A stretch of DNA of 64,000 nucleotides, from assembly GCA_963812675.1 (NCBI GenBank), contig CAWEWR010000006.1:186001-250000 (forward strand), read 5' to 3'. The notes under the pieces are model-generated. The model ran no database searches, was not told the origin of the DNA, and saw only the letters and a list, made by a program, of their open reading frames with translations. Made by a program: the position numbers and the translations under genes. This DNA comes from AP-15 sp963812675. Lineage in GTDB: Bacteria; Pseudomonadota; Alphaproteobacteria; ATCC43930; CGMCC-115725. Shown here piece by piece: positions 50,636 through 61,024 of this stretch; the first letter of the stretch is position 1, and every line of letters begins with the position of its first letter.

Positions 50636-51421
50636 CTATCCCTGTGTTTCGGCAGTCGTGCGCAACGCCCCGAGATAGGCGCGCACGCGCGCGGCATTGA
50701 CCCCGAAATCGCTGCGCCCGAGACGGGACGACGAGCGGACATCGATGCGGCTGCCCGAGTCCGATCGGGTGATGCGAATGACGATGTCGTCGGTGAAGCC
50801 GAACCAGCGGCTCCTGTCGCTCGCCTCGATGCGGCCCGCCGTATCGTCGGCGGCGACGATCGTCCATCCCATCCGTTGCGCCGCCTCGAGCGCCCGATTG
50901 AACGCGGCGTCCGCGGGGAGCGCCAGGCTCATAGGCGCGATGTCCGGATAGGCGCGGCGCTGCTGCTCGGCAATCTTGGCGCCTTCATAAGTGACCGGAT
51001 TTCCGCCATCGGCGGTTCGCGCCGCCACGACAGCGGCGAAGGCGGGAGGATTGTCGGGATCGCTCGTGATGTCGTGGATCGGCGGCACCGTCTGCCGCAT
51101 CTGGTCGTAATGCCACGGGACGTAAGCGATGAGGAGACCGGCAACAAATGCCGCGACCGCGAGCGCGACCCCGCGCCACTCGATCCGCGAGCGGCCGAGG
51201 AGCAAAGCCAGCGCCGAGACGGCCAGGGCAGCGATCCCGCAGTAGCCCGCCCAGGGCATCAATGTCTGGAACGCGAAACGAAAATGCCACCATCCGGCGC
51301 GCCAGCCGATCGGGCCGAGGGCGAGCAGCACCGCCGCGGCCGTGGCGAGCGTCGCGGCCAAGACCGGCAGGTGCCGCAACGGCGATCGGCCGGTGCCGGA
51401 AGCGGTCGTAGCCAGGGTCAT
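50636..51421 (-). CDS. DUF1499 family membrane protein
   Basis: 261 residues. Three helices (LPVLAATLATAAAVLLAL, AGYCGIAALAVSALALLL, VALAVAAFVAGLLIAYV) precede a C-terminal DUF1499 domain with IHDITSDPDNPPAFAAVV, RRAYPDIAPM, AAQRMGWTIVAAD and FGFTDDIVIRIT, RIDVRSSSRLGRSDFGVNAAR. The role is unknown. AGGAG lies before ATG 51421. Upstream 51422-51705 contains no gene. Confidence 0.83.
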   Translation of the reverse strand: MTLATTASGTGRSPLRHLPVLAATLATAAAVLLALGPIGWRAGWWHFRFAFQTLMPWAGYCGIAALAVSALALLLGRSRIEWRGVALAVAAFVAGLLIAYVPWHYDQMRQTVPPIHDITSDPDNPPAFAAVVAARTADGGNPVTYEGAKIAEQQRRAYPDIAPMSLALPADAAFNRALEAAQRMGWTIVAADDTAGRIEASDRSRWFGFTDDIVIRITRSDSGSRIDVRSSSRLGRSDFGVNAARVRAYLGALRTTAETQG

Positions 51422-51705
51422 GGTCTTGCTCCTGCGCAACCCAGGGCGAGACCGAAATATCTATAGCCCTCCTGGCTGAAACGCTAGAAATTTGGTCAAG
51501 TCGGCACCCGGGAAGCGCGGCGCCATAAAGGCCGTCGCGCGCACGCGTTGCTATCTGTGCAACGCTGAAATTGCCATAATGTTTGTGTCTAATAAAAGGG
51601 CGGCAATCTCGGGGACAGCTACATGATTGCGGGAATTTGCCGCTGAAGAGTGCTTCTTTGCGAAGATTGGGTCAAAATCCGCGACAGGTAGGAGGAGAGG
51701 CCGCG

Positions 51706-51951
51706 ATGAAGTTCAAGGTGGACATCGATTGCACTCCGGATGAGGCGCGAGCCTTTTTCGGCTTGCCGGACGTGAAGCCATTGCAGGAGGCGCTGCTGCC
51801 GGAAGTCGAAGAGCGTCTGAGAACGACACTGAAGGCGATGGACCCGGAGGCGATGCTGAAGAACTGGCTGCCGGCGACCCTCAAGGGATTCGAGCAGCTC
51901 CAGCAAATGTTTTTCGCAAATATGCCGGGCGCAGGCGACAAGAAGAAATAG
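51706..51951 (+). CDS. DUF6489 family small protein
   Basis: 81 residues. MKFKVDIDCTPDEARAFFGLPDVKPLQ and a helical stretch EEAL-type (EALLPEVEERLRTTLKAM) are the family signature; FEQLQQMFFANM follows and a basic tail GDKKK ends it. Function unknown. GGAGGAGAGG precedes ATG 51706. It ends 2 bases before the acetyltransferase start and so is in an operon with it. Confidence 0.8.
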   Translation: MKFKVDIDCTPDEARAFFGLPDVKPLQEALLPEVEERLRTTLKAMDPEAMLKNWLPATLKGFEQLQQMFFANMPGAGDKKK

Positions 51952-51953
51952 CG

Positions 51954-52499
51954 GTGACACACGCGCTGCGCACCACGCGCCTGCTGCTGCGCCAATGGCG
52001 TGATGAGGATGGCGCGGCGTTTGCCGAGCTTTCCGGCGCCTCTACCGTCATGCAATACCTCGTGCCCTTTGCTGACCGAGCGGCTATGGACGCCTGGGTC
52101 ATGGCGGTCCGCAGGCATTGGCAGGAGCATGGCTTTGGTCCCTGGGCCGTCGAGCTTCCCGGTGATGCGCCGTTTATTGGCGTCGTCGGCCTCAGCAATT
52201 TGCGCTTCGCGCTGCCGTTCGCGCCGGCGGTCGAAGCCGCCTGGCGCTTAGCCCGCCGCTATTGGGGAAGGGGCTATGCCTATGAGGCTGCACGGGCCGC
52301 GATCGATGACGGGTTCGGCCGACTCGGTCTCGACGAGATCGTCGCCTTTACAGTGCCGGCGAACCGGGCGTCGCGGCGGGTCATGGAAAAGCTCGGAATG
52401 ACCCGCGACCCGGCAGAGGATTTCGATTTCGAGCATCCGCGGCTGCCGCCGGGACACCCCTTGCGCCGCCATGTACTTTACCGGCTTCGGCGGCCGTGA
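51954..52499 (+). CDS. GNAT acetyltransferase (RimJ/RimL-like)
   Basis: 181 residues from GTG 51954. THALRTTRLLLRQWRDEDGAAFAELSG begins like RimJ/RimL; WRLARRYWGRGYAYEAARAAIDDGF is the acetyl-CoA-binding motif; EIVAFTVPANRASRRVMEKLGM follows. It acetylates an amine; the substrate is not known. The stop overlaps the next GTG start. Confidence 0.87.
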   Translation: MTHALRTTRLLLRQWRDEDGAAFAELSGASTVMQYLVPFADRAAMDAWVMAVRRHWQEHGFGPWAVELPGDAPFIGVVGLSNLRFALPFAPAVEAAWRLARRYWGRGYAYEAARAAIDDGFGRLGLDEIVAFTVPANRASRRVMEKLGMTRDPAEDFDFEHPRLPPGHPLRRHVLYRLRRP

Positions 52500-53125
52500 G
52501 CGGTTGCATCCTCTTGGTCCGCCACGGCGAGACGGAATGGAACCGGGAGAGACGCAATCAGGGCCGCTTCAACTCGCCCCTGACTGAGCGGGGCATCGCG
52601 CAAGCGCATGCCATCGGACGGCTGGTCGCGATATTGCCGAATGCCGCAGCGGCCCGCATCGTCGCCAGTCCGCTGGGCCGCGCGCGACGGACTGCCGAGA
52701 TCATCTGCGAGCACCTCGACCCTGCCCCGGAGCTGGGCCTCGACGATCGGCTGCGGGAGCTTTCCACCGGCTCTTGGGACGGTCTGACCTATAGCGAGAT
52801 CGCCATGTGCGCGCCCGGGATCTTCGACGGAGACGGGCGCTCCGAGTGGTGTTTCCGCTCGCCGGATGGGGAGCGTTACGAGGGCTTTGCGGCGCGCGTC
52901 GGCGACTGGCTGAGCGAGCCGGTTGATGCGCCGCTGACAATTGTCGTGACGCATGGCATGGTCAGCCGCGTCTTGCGTGGTCTCTACGCGCGCCTCCCGC
53001 GCGAGGCGGCGCTGATATTGCCGGTGCCGCAGGACAAGGTCTTCCGACTGTCCAATGACGCGATCGAAGAAATTCCAGTGAGCCTACAGGCCGCCTGCTC
53101 GACGCCGGGCCGAACCGGCCAGTGA
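52496..53125 (+). CDS. Histidine phosphatase family protein
   Basis: 209 residues from GTG 52496, overlapping the acetyltransferase. LLVRHGETEWNRERRNQGR is the RHG motif with catalytic His; SPLGRARRTAEII holds the second Arg, and LRELSTGSWDGLTYSEI the acid; VVTHGMVSRVLRGLY gives the second His. A phosphomonoesterase or mutase; substrate unknown. It ends 8 bases from the oxidoreductase stop. Confidence 0.88.
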   Translation: MSGCILLVRHGETEWNRERRNQGRFNSPLTERGIAQAHAIGRLVAILPNAAAARIVASPLGRARRTAEIICEHLDPAPELGLDDRLRELSTGSWDGLTYSEIAMCAPGIFDGDGRSEWCFRSPDGERYEGFAARVGDWLSEPVDAPLTIVVTHGMVSRVLRGLYARLPREAALILPVPQDKVFRLSNDAIEEIPVSLQAACSTPGRTGQ

Positions 53126-53133
53126 CGCTTCGC

Positions 53134-54357
53134 TTATTCCGGGGTTTGGAACTGCGGCGGCGGTCTTTGGACGACCGGTGCGGCGGCGTCCAGAATTTGG
53201 CGCCGCTCGCCGGAGCGGGGCGGATAAATGCGCTCGCAGTTGATGAGCTGCTTGGTCCGCTTGGCGGCGGCGCCGGTCGCGACGACCCGGCGGTCCCAGC
53301 CCTCGGTGTAAAGGGCGCCCCAGGGCCCGAGATCGAGGATCGTGGTGTACCAGTCGATGCGCAGCGGCAGCATGGGTTTTCCCACGAGATCGCACACGAC
53401 GTTATAGCCGGCAAAGCGGCCCATCGGCCGGGCATGCTGGCAGGACATCACCGAGCTGTGCCGATCGTCGACGACGGCATAGGCGGCATCGCCCGCGGCA
53501 AAGGTATCTGGCATTCCCTCGACCCGCATAAAGCGGTCCACCGGAACCCGGCCGAACCGGTCGCGCCGAACCGGAAAAAGCTCGGTCAGAGGGCTGGCTC
53601 GCATGCCGGCGCACCAGACGATTGTCGCCGCGGGGATCTTTTCGCCGGTCGAGAGTGTGGCGCCGGACCGGTCGATTGCACTGATCGCGACGCCGGTGCG
53701 GGTTTCTACCCCGAGGGAGGCGAGCGCCGCGTCGATCACGTGACAGGCGCCGTCGCCCATATCGGAACCGACCCGCGGCTGATGATCGGCGAGAATTACT
53801 CGGGGAGCCACAGCTCCCGACGAACGCAATTTCCCGAGCATCTCGGTTGCCGCCTCGATGCCGGTCAACCCCGCGCCAACGACGAGCGCGGTATATTGCC
53901 CCGGCGAGCGCGGCTGCGCCGAGAGGCTCTGGATGTGGTTATTGAGGCGCGCGGCGCCGTCGTAAGTATCGACATCGAAGGCGTATTCGCCGAGCCCGGG
54001 GATGTCGGGGCGGACTAGCCGGCTGCCCAGGGCGAAGATCAGCCGGTCATAGCGGATCGATCGATCTGCGCCACCCACAGAGTAGGTGACCTGCCGGCGG
54101 TCGAAATCGATGCCGACGACCTCGCCCGCCACGCGCTCGACGCCGATCGGTTCGAGCACCTCATCAAGCGCCACCCTAACGCCGCTAAGATCGGGCTCGT
54201 AATTCCGCACGCGGATAGCGTGCCACTGATCGCGATTGACCACGGTCATCTGGGCCGCTTCCCGGCCGATATGGAACTCATCCAACGCGCGCGCCGCGCC
54301 AACCGCGCTCCACAGCCCGGCAAATCCCGCACCCAGGACGAGGATGCGCGCCGTCAC
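53134..54357 (-). CDS. NAD(P)/FAD-dependent oxidoreductase (NDH-2-like)
   Basis: 407 residues from GTG 54357. ILVLGAGFAGLWSAVGAARAL binds FAD; RYDRLIFALGSRLVRP links the domains; YTALVVGAGLTGIEAATEML binds NAD; DTFAAGDAAYAVVDD is the final FAD loop. Like type II NADH dehydrogenases, but the C-terminal membrane anchor is not clear. The GTG overlaps the stop of the monooxygenase gene. Confidence 0.86.
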   Translation of the reverse strand: MTARILVLGAGFAGLWSAVGAARALDEFHIGREAAQMTVVNRDQWHAIRVRNYEPDLSGVRVALDEVLEPIGVERVAGEVVGIDFDRRQVTYSVGGADRSIRYDRLIFALGSRLVRPDIPGLGEYAFDVDTYDGAARLNNHIQSLSAQPRSPGQYTALVVGAGLTGIEAATEMLGKLRSSGAVAPRVILADHQPRVGSDMGDGACHVIDAALASLGVETRTGVAISAIDRSGATLSTGEKIPAATIVWCAGMRASPLTELFPVRRDRFGRVPVDRFMRVEGMPDTFAAGDAAYAVVDDRHSSVMSCQHARPMGRFAGYNVVCDLVGKPMLPLRIDWYTTILDLGPWGALYTEGWDRRVVATGAAAKRTKQLINCERIYPPRSGERRQILDAAAPVVQRPPPQFQTPE

Positions 54358-54677
54358 CGGCTCGTTCGCTCGACGGTCTGGACGACCTCGAAGCCCTCGA
54401 ACTCGGGGTGCCCGAGATAGAGCGGCCTATTCTGTCCGGCGCTGTGATGGGCGAGGCGGAAGGCTTCCGACCGCGTCCAGGCTTCGAAATCCGCCCTGCT
54501 CCGCCACTCCGTGTGGGAGGAGTAGAGGACATGGTCTTCGCCCTCGGGCCCGCGCAGCAAATGGAATTCGACAAAGCCGGGCACATCGCGCAAATGCGTG
54601 TCCCGCGATGTCCACACGCGCTCGAACTCGGAACACAAACCCGGAACGACTTTAAAGCAATTCATCGCGATGAACAT
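54354..54677 (-). CDS. ABM-domain monooxygenase (HmoA/IsdG-like)
   Basis: 107 residues of the dimeric alpha-beta barrel family. MFIAMNCFKVVPGLCSEFERVW, GFVEFHLLRG and YSSHTEWRSRADFEAWTRSEAFRLAHH are typical of antibiotic-biosynthesis/heme-degrading monooxygenases. A His in the last stretch is placed like the IsdG heme ligand. With the neighbouring oxidoreductase (overlap GTGA) it could form a reductase-oxygenase pair. Confidence 0.83.
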   Translation of the reverse strand: MFIAMNCFKVVPGLCSEFERVWTSRDTHLRDVPGFVEFHLLRGPEGEDHVLYSSHTEWRSRADFEAWTRSEAFRLAHHSAGQNRPLYLGHPEFEGFEVVQTVERTSR

Positions 54678-54728
54678 TTGCGGCTTCCTGATCCGATCTG
54701 GCTTCCCGGTCTAAGGTTTAGCGCCAGG

Positions 54729-55415
54729 CTAAGGTTTAGCGAAAGTGACGACGACACCGGTCGCGGCGTCGTCAGGGTGGTCGAAGGGCGTTTTGAAATG
54801 GGCCACGGCACCCGGCGGCAACCGCGGCTTTGGGGGATCGATTATCTTGAATTGCACTTCCTTTTCGGCAGCGTCGCGCAAGGCGACCCGCAGCCGAGGG
54901 AGATCCTGCGTCGTTTTTCCGCCATTGGCCACATCCCCCTCGATGAGCAGGCCGTCCGGGGTGCGCGAGGGAGCGAGGTTTTCGATCTTCAGCCCGGTCC
55001 TCGGCGGCTCGGCCGGGAAGCCCGCCAGAGCATAGAGCCGTGCCGCCGGGGGCCATAGCGCCACAACCGCACCGCGGGCGACCATCACCCCAGCCAGAGC
55101 CGCGAGGGCGAGCAGGACGGCCACTACGAGCCAGCGGAGCGCACCCCAGCGGCTCCGACGCCGAGACGTTTCGGGAAGAGCTCGCCGTCGCGGCGGGACT
55201 TCCAGCGTGGTCGCCGGGCGCGGCGGGACTTCGAGCGCCGGTTCGATCCGGCCGTCGGTCTTGGCTTCGTCCCCGTCTTCGGGTGGCTCCGGCGATGCCG
55301 CCTGATGCCAGGTATGACCGCAGTTGGCGCAGCGGACGGTACGACCGGACCGTCCGCGCAGCGCCTCTTCGTCGACCAGATAGCAGGTCCGGCAGACCGG
55401 GCAGCGGACGATCAT
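54729..55415 (-). CDS. MJ0042-type zinc-ribbon protein with DUF3426 domain
   Basis: 228 residues. MIVRCPVCRTCYLVDEEAL and TVRCANCGHTWHQ make the zinc ribbon; a Pro-rich spacer with two VPPR repeats leads to one membrane helix (WLVVAVLLALAALAGVMVA) and a periplasmic DUF3426-like domain (GLKIENLAPSRTPDGLLIEGDV). Role unknown. The small duplication CTAAGGTTTAGCG lies around its stop. Confidence 0.83.
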   Translation of the reverse strand: MIVRCPVCRTCYLVDEEALRGRSGRTVRCANCGHTWHQAASPEPPEDGDEAKTDGRIEPALEVPPRPATTLEVPPRRRALPETSRRRSRWGALRWLVVAVLLALAALAGVMVARGAVVALWPPAARLYALAGFPAEPPRTGLKIENLAPSRTPDGLLIEGDVANGGKTTQDLPRLRVALRDAAEKEVQFKIIDPPKPRLPPGAVAHFKTPFDHPDDAATGVVVTFAKP

Positions 55416-55441
55416 TGGCCGAGCCTACCGCCGCCGAAACC

Positions 55442-56593
55442 TCACGCAGCCGCGGGCGCCGTGCCGCGGCGGGCGAGCTGGCGCAGATGGTGGTCGGCGT
55501 CGCCAAACAACGTGTCGATCATCGTGACCCGCTTGAAGTAATGCCCGACTTTGTACTCCATCGTCATGCCGATGCCGCCGTGCAATTGGATCGCCTGCTG
55601 GCCGATGAATTTGCCCGAACGGCCGATCTGCACCTTGGCCGCCGCGACTGCGTTGCGCCGCTCGGCGGTATTTTCTTCGGTCGCCATCATCGTCGCGAAC
55701 ATCGCCATGCTGCGTGCCTGCTCCAGCGCGATCAGCATATCGACGGCACGGTGCTGCAGGATCTGAAAACTGCCGATCTCGCGGCCGAATTGCCGGCGCG
55801 TCTTGAGGTAGTCGACGGTGAGCTCGTGCATCACCGACATTGCGCCGACCGCCTCGGCGCAGAGCGCCGCGATCGCCTCGTCAACGACGCGCTCAATGAG
55901 CGGCAATGCGGCCCCCGGCTCGCCGAGCACCCCTTCCGGGCCGACCCGCACGCCCGAAAGCGCGATTTCGGCAGCACGCAACCCGTCCTGGGTCGGGTAG
56001 CCGCGTCTGGACACTCCCGGCGCCTTTGCATCCACGATGAAAGCGGCGACCCCGTCGCGATCCCGCCGCTCGCCGCCGACCCGGGCCGTCACGATCAGCT
56101 TGTCGGCGGTGTCGCCGTGCAGCACGACACCCTTCTCGCCTTCGATCACCCAGCCGCTGCCGTCGCGCGTGGCCCGCGTCGCGATGTCGTGCAAATCATA
56201 TCTCGACTGCCGCTCGGTATGGGCAAACGCCAGAGTGAGGTCTCCCGCGGCAATTTTCGGGATCAGGTCGGCGCATTGCTCAGCGCTGGCGCCGTGGCGA
56301 AGAAGCCCGCCGCCGAGCACGACCGTTGCAAGATAGGGTTCGAGCCCCAACGCGCGGCCGAAGGCTTCCATCGCGATCATCGTTTCGACCGGACCGCCGG
56401 CGGAGCCGCCATATTGCTCTTCGAACGGAAGCCCGAGCAGCCCAAGCTCGGCGTATTGCGCCCACAGATCGCGGCTCCAGCCGTCCATGTTCTGCGCGTA
56501 AGCCTTGCGTTGCTCGAACGCGTAGCGGTCCCCGATCAGCCGGTCGAGGCTCTCCTTCAGCAGCCGCTGCTCCTCGCTCAGGTCGAAGTCCAT
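55442..56593 (-). CDS. Acyl-CoA dehydrogenase
   Basis: 383 residues. MDFDLSEEQRLLKESLDRLI begins the helical domain; LGLLGLPFEEQYGGSAG and LAFAHTERQSRYDLHDIATRA are the flavin contacts; IQLHGGIGMTMEYKVGHYFKRV is the C-terminal FAD motif. Its base is not obvious in the usual place, so chain length is uncertain. It follows its companion at 56597 by 3 bases; such pairs often act together on branched or steroid-derived acyl-CoA. Confidence 0.88.
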   Translation of the reverse strand: MDFDLSEEQRLLKESLDRLIGDRYAFEQRKAYAQNMDGWSRDLWAQYAELGLLGLPFEEQYGGSAGGPVETMIAMEAFGRALGLEPYLATVVLGGGLLRHGASAEQCADLIPKIAAGDLTLAFAHTERQSRYDLHDIATRATRDGSGWVIEGEKGVVLHGDTADKLIVTARVGGERRDRDGVAAFIVDAKAPGVSRRGYPTQDGLRAAEIALSGVRVGPEGVLGEPGAALPLIERVVDEAIAALCAEAVGAMSVMHELTVDYLKTRRQFGREIGSFQILQHRAVDMLIALEQARSMAMFATMMATEENTAERRNAVAAAKVQIGRSGKFIGQQAIQLHGGIGMTMEYKVGHYFKRVTMIDTLFGDADHHLRQLARRGTAPAAA

Positions 56594-56596
56594 CGC

Positions 56597-57802
<1,206 letters not shown>

Positions 57803-57834
57803 GGCGCGAACTCCCCTAATGCAGAGGCGGTAAA

Positions 57835-57968
57835 AGCCCCTCTCCGCCCTTCAGGGAGGAGAGGGAGGGGCCCACGCCATCAGCGTGGGAGGGTGAGGTG
57901 GGTACCGGCGGCGGCTGTGGAATCCCCCACCTCACCCCGACCCTCTCCGCCCCCGGGGGCGGAGAGGG
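57835..57968. repeat. Nested palindromic repeats between the dehydrogenase and FadJ-like genes
   Basis: CCCTCTCCGCCCCC (57941-57954) and GGGGGCGGAGAGGG (57955-57968) form a perfect 28-bp palindrome. GGGTGAGGTGGG (57891-57902) pairs with CCCACCTCACCC (57926-57937), and CCCACGC (57871-57877) with GCGTGGG (57883-57889). The CCCTCTCC and CCTCACC cores are shared with the elements at 40.3 and 41.6 kb. The 201-base gap holds nothing else. Confidence 0.85.
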
Positions 57969-58003
57969 AGATACCATCGGGCTTTGATAGAATAACAGGC
58001 GGA

Positions 58004-60073
58004 TCACGAGCTGAAACCGCGGCGCTCGGCGGCGCGACGCTGCAGAAGCGGCGCCGGCTGCAGGCTCTCGTCGCGCGACCTATCGGCGTAGAAGGCCAGC
58101 CGGTCGCGGACATGCGGGAGGCCGAGACGGTCGGCGTAATACATCGGACCCCCGCGCCATACCGGCCAGCCATAGCCATAGACCCAGATCACGTCGATAT
58201 CGCCGGGGCGGCTGGCGATGCCTTCGTCGAGGATGCGCGCGCCTTCGTTGATCATCGGCAAGATCATGCGCTCGATGATCTCCTCGTGGCTGATGGGGCG
58301 GCGGTTGATGCCAAACCGCGAGGAAGCATCGAGGATTGTCTTCTCGACCTCCGGATCGGGAAGCGGCGTACGCGACCCGGGCTCGTAGCGGAAGTACCCC
58401 TTCCCGGTCTTCTGGCCGTAATGCCCGGCTTCGCAAAGGGCGTCTTCGATGAGCGCCTGTTCGCCCCGCCCTTTCCGAATGCGCCACCCGACATCGAGCC
58501 CGGCGAGATCCATCATTGCGCAGGGGCCCATCGGGAACCCGAACCCGGTAACCGCGGCGTCGATTTCCTGCGGCAACGCCCCTTCGAGCAGCAGCCGTTC
58601 GGTTTCGACCGACCGGCGCGCCAGCATGCGGTTGCCGACGAACCCGTAACACACGCCGACGGTGACCGGTACCTTACCGAGGCGGCGCCCGAGCGCGATT
58701 GCGGTGGCGAGCGCCTCGAACGAGGCCTCTGCGCCGCGCACGATCTCCAATAGGCGCATGACATTGGCCGGGCTGAAAAAATGCATTCCCAGCACGTCGT
58801 TCGGCCGAGCCGTCGCTCGCGCGATCTCGTTGACATCGAAGGTCGAGGTGTTTGTCGCGAGCAGCGCATTCGGCTTGGCGATCCGATCGAGATCAGCAAA
58901 GACGCGCTTCTTGACGTCCATCTCCTCGAACACGGCTTCGATTACGACATCGGCCTCGGCGGCCGCTTCGAGTCCGGTGGCTCCGGTCATCAGACCGAGG
59001 CGGCGCTCCATCTCGTCGGCGGTGAGCCCGCCGCGCGAGACGCTGGTACGGTAATTGGCGGCGACCCGGTCGAGCCCCTTCTGCAAGAGCTCGCCGGCGG
59101 TCTCGACGACCGTGACGGGGATGCCGGCATTGGCGAAGCACATCGCGATGCCGCCGCCCATCGTGCCGGCGCCGATCACGGCGCCGCGGGCAATCTGACG
59201 TGGCCTTGTCGCCTCGGGCATATCCGGCACTTTTGCCGCCTCGCGCTCGGCGAAGAAGATATGGCGCTGCGCCTTCGACTGATCCCCGGCAACGAGTTGC
59301 CGGAACAGCTCTGACTCGCGCCTCAATCCTTCGTCGAACGGCAGGACGATCGCGTTGCGCACCGCCTCCACGCAGGCCGCGGGAGCGTCCCGGCCGCGCA
59401 GCCGACGGGTCAGCGCCTCCGCAGCGTCAGCAAAGCCTTCGCCGATCAGCTTCTCCTCGCGATCGCGGACGAGCCGTAGCGGCCGCCCCTCCCGTACGAC
59501 GCGCCGCACAAAGTCGACCGCACCGCCGGTGAGGTCGCCCTCGACGATCTCGTCGATGACCCCGTCCGCGTGTGCCTCGGCCGCTCCGATCGGCTCGCCG
59601 GTGACGATCATCTGCAGCGCCTTCTCCGGCCCGACGAGGCGCGGCAGCCGCTGCGTCCCGCCCGCCCCCGGCAACAGGCCGAGCTTGACTTCGGGCAGGC
59701 CGACGCGCGCTCCGGATACTGCGACACGGAAATGGCAGGCGAGCGCCAGCTCGAAGCCGCCGCCGAAGGCGGTGCCGTGCAACGCCGCGACCACCGGCTT
59801 CGGCATTGCTTCGATCGCGGCGATGACCTGGTGGAGGCTCGGCGCCTGCGGCGGCTTGCCAAATTCGGTGATGTCGGCGCCGGCGAAAAAGGTACGACCG
59901 GCGCAGGCGATCACCACCGCCTTGACCGCGTCGTCGTCGCGCGCCTGCGCCAGCGCCTCGGTGAGCCCGGCGCGCACCTCGTGCTTCAGCGCATTGACCG
60001 GCGGGTTGTCGGCCGCGACGACCGCGACCTCGCCGTCACGGCGGAGATCGACGCTGGCGTTGATATTGCCCAT
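58004..60073 (-). CDS. Multifunctional enoyl-CoA hydratase / 3-hydroxyacyl-CoA dehydrogenase (FadJ-like)
   Basis: 689 residues. N-terminal crotonase domain: ADNPPVNALKHEV, AGRTFFAGADITEFG and LHGTAFGGGFELALACHFRVA with LPEVKLGLLPGAGGTQRLPRL. Then the dehydrogenase: GAVIGAGTMGGGIAMCFANAG binds NAD, EAVFEEMDVKKRVFADLD, LATNTSTFDVNEIARA and GMHFFSPANVMRLLEIV (catalytic His in HFFSP), with a C-terminal helical domain. It does steps 2 and 3 of beta-oxidation. ATG 60073 has a GGAGAG site. Confidence 0.92.
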   Translation of the reverse strand: MGNINASVDLRRDGEVAVVAADNPPVNALKHEVRAGLTEALAQARDDDAVKAVVIACAGRTFFAGADITEFGKPPQAPSLHQVIAAIEAMPKPVVAALHGTAFGGGFELALACHFRVAVSGARVGLPEVKLGLLPGAGGTQRLPRLVGPEKALQMIVTGEPIGAAEAHADGVIDEIVEGDLTGGAVDFVRRVVREGRPLRLVRDREEKLIGEGFADAAEALTRRLRGRDAPAACVEAVRNAIVLPFDEGLRRESELFRQLVAGDQSKAQRHIFFAEREAAKVPDMPEATRPRQIARGAVIGAGTMGGGIAMCFANAGIPVTVVETAGELLQKGLDRVAANYRTSVSRGGLTADEMERRLGLMTGATGLEAAAEADVVIEAVFEEMDVKKRVFADLDRIAKPNALLATNTSTFDVNEIARATARPNDVLGMHFFSPANVMRLLEIVRGAEASFEALATAIALGRRLGKVPVTVGVCYGFVGNRMLARRSVETERLLLEGALPQEIDAAVTGFGFPMGPCAMMDLAGLDVGWRIRKGRGEQALIEDALCEAGHYGQKTGKGYFRYEPGSRTPLPDPEVEKTILDASSRFGINRRPISHEEIIERMILPMINEGARILDEGIASRPGDIDVIWVYGYGWPVWRGGPMYYADRLGLPHVRDRLAFYADRSRDESLQPAPLLQRRAAERRGFSS

Positions 60074-60214
60074 GATGCTCTCCGGGTCCTGACGCCTTCT
60101 TCGGCAGACTATCCCGGCAAGGCCGCGCAATGAAGGCCCAATCCGGCTTGGCGGCGGCTTGACTCGCCGGAGCGCGGCCGGCAGGGTCGAGGCAAGAGGC
60201 TCACGGGAGGATGA

Positions 60215-61000
60215 ATGCGCGATGCCGCACTGCTCGAGGTACGCGATGTCGCGGTGCGGTTCGGCGGCATCGTCGCGCTCGACGGCGTCTCGTTCGATTT
60301 GGAGGAGGGCCAGATCCTCGGCCTCATTGGCCCGAACGGCGCCGGCAAGACGACATTATTCAATTGCCTCAGCCGCCTCTATACCCCCAACCGAGGCGAA
60401 ATTCTGTTCGAGGGCAGCTCGCTGCTCCATCGGCCGCCCCACCGGATCGCCGAAATCGGCATTGCCCGGACCTTCCAGAACCTCGCTCTGTTCCCGCGTC
60501 AGTCGGTGCTCGACAATGTGCGGATCGGCGCCCATACCGCCTGCCGCAGCGATTTTATCAGTGATGCCTTGCACCTGCCATGGGTGCGCCGTCAGGAACG
60601 GGAGCTCGAACAGACCGCCTGGGCGCTGCTCGATGCGCTCGATCTGAGCGAGGTGGCGCAGGAACCGCCCGAGGGTCTGCCGCTCGGCACGCGAAAACGA
60701 ATCGAGCTGGCGCGGGCCCTCGCCGCACATCCGAAATTGCTGCTGCTCGATGAACCGGCTGGTGGGCTCACTCACGAGGAGGTCGCCGAACTCGGTGGCC
60801 TCATCAGGCGGGTTCGCGACGACCGCCAAGTCAGCGTGCTGCTGGTCGAGCATCACATGGGCCTTGTAATGTCGATCTCGGATAAGGTCGTCGCGCTCGA
60901 TTTCGGCCGCAAGATCGCCGAAGGGCCCCCCGCTCTGGTCCAGCAGGACGAGGAAGTCATCCGGGCCTATCTGGGCAAGCCGCGGGCGCCGGTGCAATGA
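60215..61000 (+). CDS. livG: Branched-chain amino acid-type ABC transporter ATPase LivG
   Basis: 261 residues. VRFGGIVALDGVSFDLEEGQ, GLIGPNGAGKTTLFNC (Walker A), a Q-loop in IARTFQNLALFP, LPLGTRKRIELARALAAHPKLLLLDEPAGG (signature and Walker B) and LLVEHHMGLVM (His). GGGAGG lies 4 bases before ATG 60215. Only the two ATPases are here; permeases LivH/LivM and the binding protein are not adjacent. Confidence 0.9.
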   Translation: MRDAALLEVRDVAVRFGGIVALDGVSFDLEEGQILGLIGPNGAGKTTLFNCLSRLYTPNRGEILFEGSSLLHRPPHRIAEIGIARTFQNLALFPRQSVLDNVRIGAHTACRSDFISDALHLPWVRRQERELEQTAWALLDALDLSEVAQEPPEGLPLGTRKRIELARALAAHPKLLLLDEPAGGLTHEEVAELGGLIRRVRDDRQVSVLLVEHHMGLVMSISDKVVALDFGRKIAEGPPALVQQDEEVIRAYLGKPRAPVQ

Positions 61001-61024
61001 TGCTCGACGGGCAATGATGCTCGA
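60994..61024. repeat. Tandem duplication at the livG-livF junction
   Basis: GCAATGATGCTCGA occurs at 60994-61007 and 61011-61024 (period 17). The first copy spans the livG stop, and the second holds the livF start, so a false start codon precedes the true one. Confidence 0.8.
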
